Shown in pieces: positions 61,857 to 64,000 of a DNA stretch of 64,000 bases (the stretch's first letter is position 1; each line of letters starts with the position of its first letter). The notes under the pieces were generated by a model. That model had not been told where the DNA came from and did not search any database. It was given only the letters and a program-made list of their open reading frames with translations. The position numbers and the translations under genes were made by a program. Source of the DNA: Microbacterium foliorum (GTDB lineage: Bacteria > Actinomycetota > Actinomycetes > Actinomycetales > Microbacteriaceae); contig NZ_CP031425.1 of the NCBI RefSeq assembly GCF_003367705.1, positions 2,790,001 through 2,854,000 on the forward strand, given 5' to 3'.

Positions 61857-62750
61857 ATGCTCTGGCCCTTCGGAACGACGTGGCGTCCGGTGCGGCAGAA
61901 GCGCCGCGGCGCGGTCGAGCTGCGCTGGTTAAGTGCCCGGTCGTGGACCCGCCGCTGGTATCCGCAGGGCATCGACCTCGGCGTCTGGCACGGCCGACGC
62001 ACGCTCGCGGTGAGCTGGTTCCGCCAGCAGCTCGACGGCCATCACCTCGCCTCCCGGGTCGCGTTCATCGACCTCGACCGCTCCCGACACCTCGACGTGC
62101 TGCTCGCCGTCGAGGAGGACGGCGTGCTGCAGCCCGCGGCCATCCACGCCGGGGGGCTCGCCTGGTTCGACGACCGTCTGTTCGTCGCCGCCACGGGCAG
62201 AGGGATCTGGGAGTTCGATCTGGCGCGCATCCGCCGGGTGCGCGGTGCGGATGCACGGCGCCTCGCGGGCGCGTCCCGTCACGGGCTCCGCGGTACGGCG
62301 CTCGTCGCCGTGCGCACCCGGGTGCATCCGATCGAGCTGCGCTGCTCGTACCTCGGGCGGGTGTTCGACGACGACGGCACGCCGCTGCGCCGGGTGCTGA
62401 TCGGCGAATACAGCAGGGACGACACCGGCAGGATCGCGGAGTTCACGGTGCCGGCGACCGACGAGGACTCGTTCCACGAGCAGGCGCGGTTCTCGCCCGG
62501 CATCCGCCACATGCAGGGCGCGGTGCGCTGGGGCGACCGGCATCTCGTCTCGCAGTCCGACCTGATGCACCCCGGCACGCTGTGGTCCGGACCCCGCGAG
62601 GGGCTGGTGCGCGATCCGACGCCGCTCCCCGTCGGATGCGAGGATCTCGCCCTCGATGTCGACGCGGCGCTGCTGTGGTCGCTCGGCGAGCACCCGTGGA
62701 GGCGCGTGATCCGCGGCATCCCGCTGCGTGACCTGGGGATCGGGAGCTGA
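61857..62750 (+). CDS. Hypothetical protein, possibly six-bladed-propeller-like
   Basis: 297 residues, not recognised. It has a repeating pattern of short strands with Trp/Phe-Asp motifs (WFDDRLFVAATGRGIWEFDL, RGTALVAVRTR, MQGAVRWGDRHLVSQSDL), suggesting a beta-propeller-like or beta-sheet protein; no signal peptide. ATG at 61857 (MLWPFGTTWRPV) follows a GACGAT hexamer by 6 nt, but a start at 61839 or GTG 61803 is possible. It is divergent from the nonulosonate operon and may be related to the surface polymer. Confidence 0.7.
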   Translation: MLWPFGTTWRPVRQKRRGAVELRWLSARSWTRRWYPQGIDLGVWHGRRTLAVSWFRQQLDGHHLASRVAFIDLDRSRHLDVLLAVEEDGVLQPAAIHAGGLAWFDDRLFVAATGRGIWEFDLARIRRVRGADARRLAGASRHGLRGTALVAVRTRVHPIELRCSYLGRVFDDDGTPLRRVLIGEYSRDDTGRIAEFTVPATDEDSFHEQARFSPGIRHMQGAVRWGDRHLVSQSDLMHPGTLWSGPREGLVRDPTPLPVGCEDLALDVDAALLWSLGEHPWRRVIRGIPLRDLGIGS

Positions 62751-62775
62751 CAGGAGACGCCTCAGATCGCGAACG

Positions 62776-62781
62776 TAGACT
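62776..62781 (+). promoter_or_regulatory. -10 box of a leaderless promoter (DUF4229)
   Basis: TAGACT ends exactly 6 nt before the GTG at 62788. Confidence 0.65.
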
Positions 62782-62787
62782 GGGCGG

Positions 62788-63081
62788 GTGAAGAACCGCG
62801 CACCCTTCCTGATCTACACCGTGCTCCGACTGCTGGCATTCCTCGTGCCGCTCGCGATCATGTGGTTCTTCTTCCCGATCTTCCGCGAGTACTGGTGGCT
62901 CGCCGCGATCTTCGCCGCCCTGATCGGGGTGAGCATCTCGATGCTCTTCCTGCGGGCGCCTCTCACCGACGCATCGGCGCGCATCGTGGCGCGACGCGAC
63001 AGCCGTGGCTCCGCCGAACAGGCCGATGCGGATGCCGAGGACGCCGCGATCGACGGCGGCATCACCCGCCGCGAGGACTGA
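62788..63081 (+). CDS. DUF4229 membrane protein
   Basis: 97 residues. Two membrane segments (about 8-28, 36-54), with the typical start MKNRAPFLIYTVLRLLAFLV and an acidic tail after RAPLTDASARIVARRD. DUF4229 is a small actinobacterial membrane family of unknown function, often next to menA. GTG at 62788, leaderless. It converges on menA, 68 bp apart. Confidence 0.85.
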   Translation: MKNRAPFLIYTVLRLLAFLVPLAIMWFFFPIFREYWWLAAIFAALIGVSISMLFLRAPLTDASARIVARRDSRGSAEQADADAEDAAIDGGITRRED

Positions 63082-63149
63082 CCCGCAGGTCCCCCACCGC
63101 GCTCACGTCCGCCACCGTGCACACTCCCCCGCTGTGGGGTTCGGGCGAG

Positions 63150-64000
63150 TCAGCCGGCGAGCGCCCAGAACAGGGCGCCGGCGTAGAGCAGCGCGGTCAG
63201 CGACGTCAGGGCGAGGGCGATGACCAGTTCCTTCGGCTGACGGTACGTCCAGATGATCAGGATCGCCGGCAGTCCCGCGAGCAGGGCGAGCAGTCCGATC
63301 CACGCGATCGGGTACAGCAGCGCGATGACGACGAGGATGCCGAACGGCACCAGTACGAACAGCGTGAACAGCACCCGGGTGGCCCGGGCGCCGATCAGCA
63401 CGGTGAGGGTTCTCTTGCCGACCAGCCGGTCCTGCTCGATGTCGCGCAGGTTGTTGGCGAGCAGCACGGCGCAGGCGAACAGACCGGCGGCGACGGCTCC
63501 CAGCCAGGCCTGCTGCGGCAGCTGGAACACCTGCACCCAGGTGGTGCCGAGGGTCGCGACGAGCCCGAAGAAGATGAAGACGAAGACCTCGCCGAGAGCG
63601 TTGTACCCGTAGGGGCGCTTGCCTCCCGTGTAGAACCAGGCGGCGATGATGCAGGCCGCGCCGATCGCCAGCATCCACCACTGCTCGGTGCGCACGACGA
63701 TCGCGATGCCCACGGCGGCGGCGAGCGCGAAGAAGACGAGCGCGATCACGAGCACGGTGCGCGGCGTCACCCGGCCCGATGCGGTGAGACGCGCGGGACC
63801 CACACGCACGGCGTCGGTGCCGCGGATGCCGTCGCTGTAGTCGTTCGCGAAGTTCACGCCGATCTGCAGCAGCACGGCGACAGCCAGGCACGCCAGCGCG
63901 ATCACCCAGTGGAACTCCGGCCCTGTGGAGCGCGCCGCGCCGGTGCCGATCACGACGGGGGCCACGGCCAGCGGAAGGGTGCGCAGACGCGCGGCGCCGA
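63150..64000 (-). CDS. menA: 1,4-dihydroxy-2-naphthoate polyprenyltransferase, N-terminus cut by window
   Basis: The reading frame is open to base 64000, so the start lies outside the window. About 283 residues are visible, with 8-9 membrane segments. The first Asp-rich motif is NFANDYSDGIRGTDAVRVGP and the second NNLRDIEQDRLVGKRTL, both UbiA-family motifs of MenA. It attaches the polyprenyl chain (from the synthase at 29591) to dihydroxynaphthoate in the membrane. MenG then methylates the product. It converges on the DUF4229 gene. Confidence 0.95.
   Translation of the reverse strand, partial: GAARLRTLPLAVAPVVIGTGAARSTGPEFHWVIALACLAVAVLLQIGVNFANDYSDGIRGTDAVRVGPARLTASGRVTPRTVLVIALVFFALAAAVGIAIVVRTEQWWMLAIGAACIIAAWFYTGGKRPYGYNALGEVFVFIFFGLVATLGTTWVQVFQLPQQAWLGAVAAGLFACAVLLANNLRDIEQDRLVGKRTLTVLIGARATRVLFTLFVLVPFGILVVIALLYPIAWIGLLALLAGLPAILIIWTYRQPKELVIALALTSLTALLYAGALFWALAG

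Overview
The window reads as a chromosomal segment of a high-GC Gram-positive actinobacterium of the Microbacterium type (Microbacteriaceae). Pointers are the menaquinone genes (menA, menD, menF, menG), the rpsL-rpsG-fusA-tuf block, an FprA-type ferredoxin reductase, a DtxR/IdeR-like iron box, many GTG starts, and many start codons placed exactly 6 nt after a -10 hexamer (leaderless genes). The genus is inferred from gene content and sequence style, not from a search.

Layout. Bases 1-7041 hold a surface-polysaccharide locus: pyruvyl transferase (cut by the left edge), flippase, Wzy-like polymerase, WbsX-like glycosyltransferase, membrane-anchored glycoside hydrolase and a VanZ-family protein. 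Bases 7150-11534 are the str block, transcribed right to left from a clear promoter at 11702-11730 with hairpins between genes. Bases 11757-18822 carry membrane and unknown-function genes, including an XRE/DUF2975 pair translationally coupled to a 1234-residue polytopic zinc-ribbon protein. yajQ follows at 18901.

Bases 19372-25052 are a small integrated element. A 14-bp direct repeat, TTCATCAACTACCG, marks the 3' end of yajQ and recurs just before a terminator that probably once served yajQ. Inside are phage-type small genes: a Bro-N protein, excisionase-like HTH proteins, a HEPN-like protein and single-TM proteins. Two genes are frameshifted and no integrase is visible.

Bases 25348-43243 are mostly core metabolism: a GntR regulator, hydrolase, lipoprotein, fprA, polyprenyl diphosphate synthase, menG, menF, PPK2, menD, an SDR, a PQQ-type sugar dehydrogenase lipoprotein, a rhomboid-like/DUF2156 fusion, arfB and an MFS pump with divergent TetR. 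Bases 43264-52701 are an iron/siderophore operon: AraC regulator, iron box, binding protein, two FecCD permeases, ATPase, two ABC half-transporters with complementary degenerate motifs, and a siderophore-interacting reductase gene broken by one frameshift. An unusual tRNA-like gene follows at 52741-52816.

Bases 53162-55610 are an oxidoreductase/SDR/TetR group. Bases 55657-61707 are a five-gene nonulosonate (sialic-acid-type) operon: GT2, polysialyltransferase-like enzyme, CMP-nonulosonate synthetase fused to a HAD domain, NeuB-like synthase and a DUF6716-type glycosyltransferase. The right end has a hypothetical gene, a DUF4229 gene and menA, cut by the window edge.
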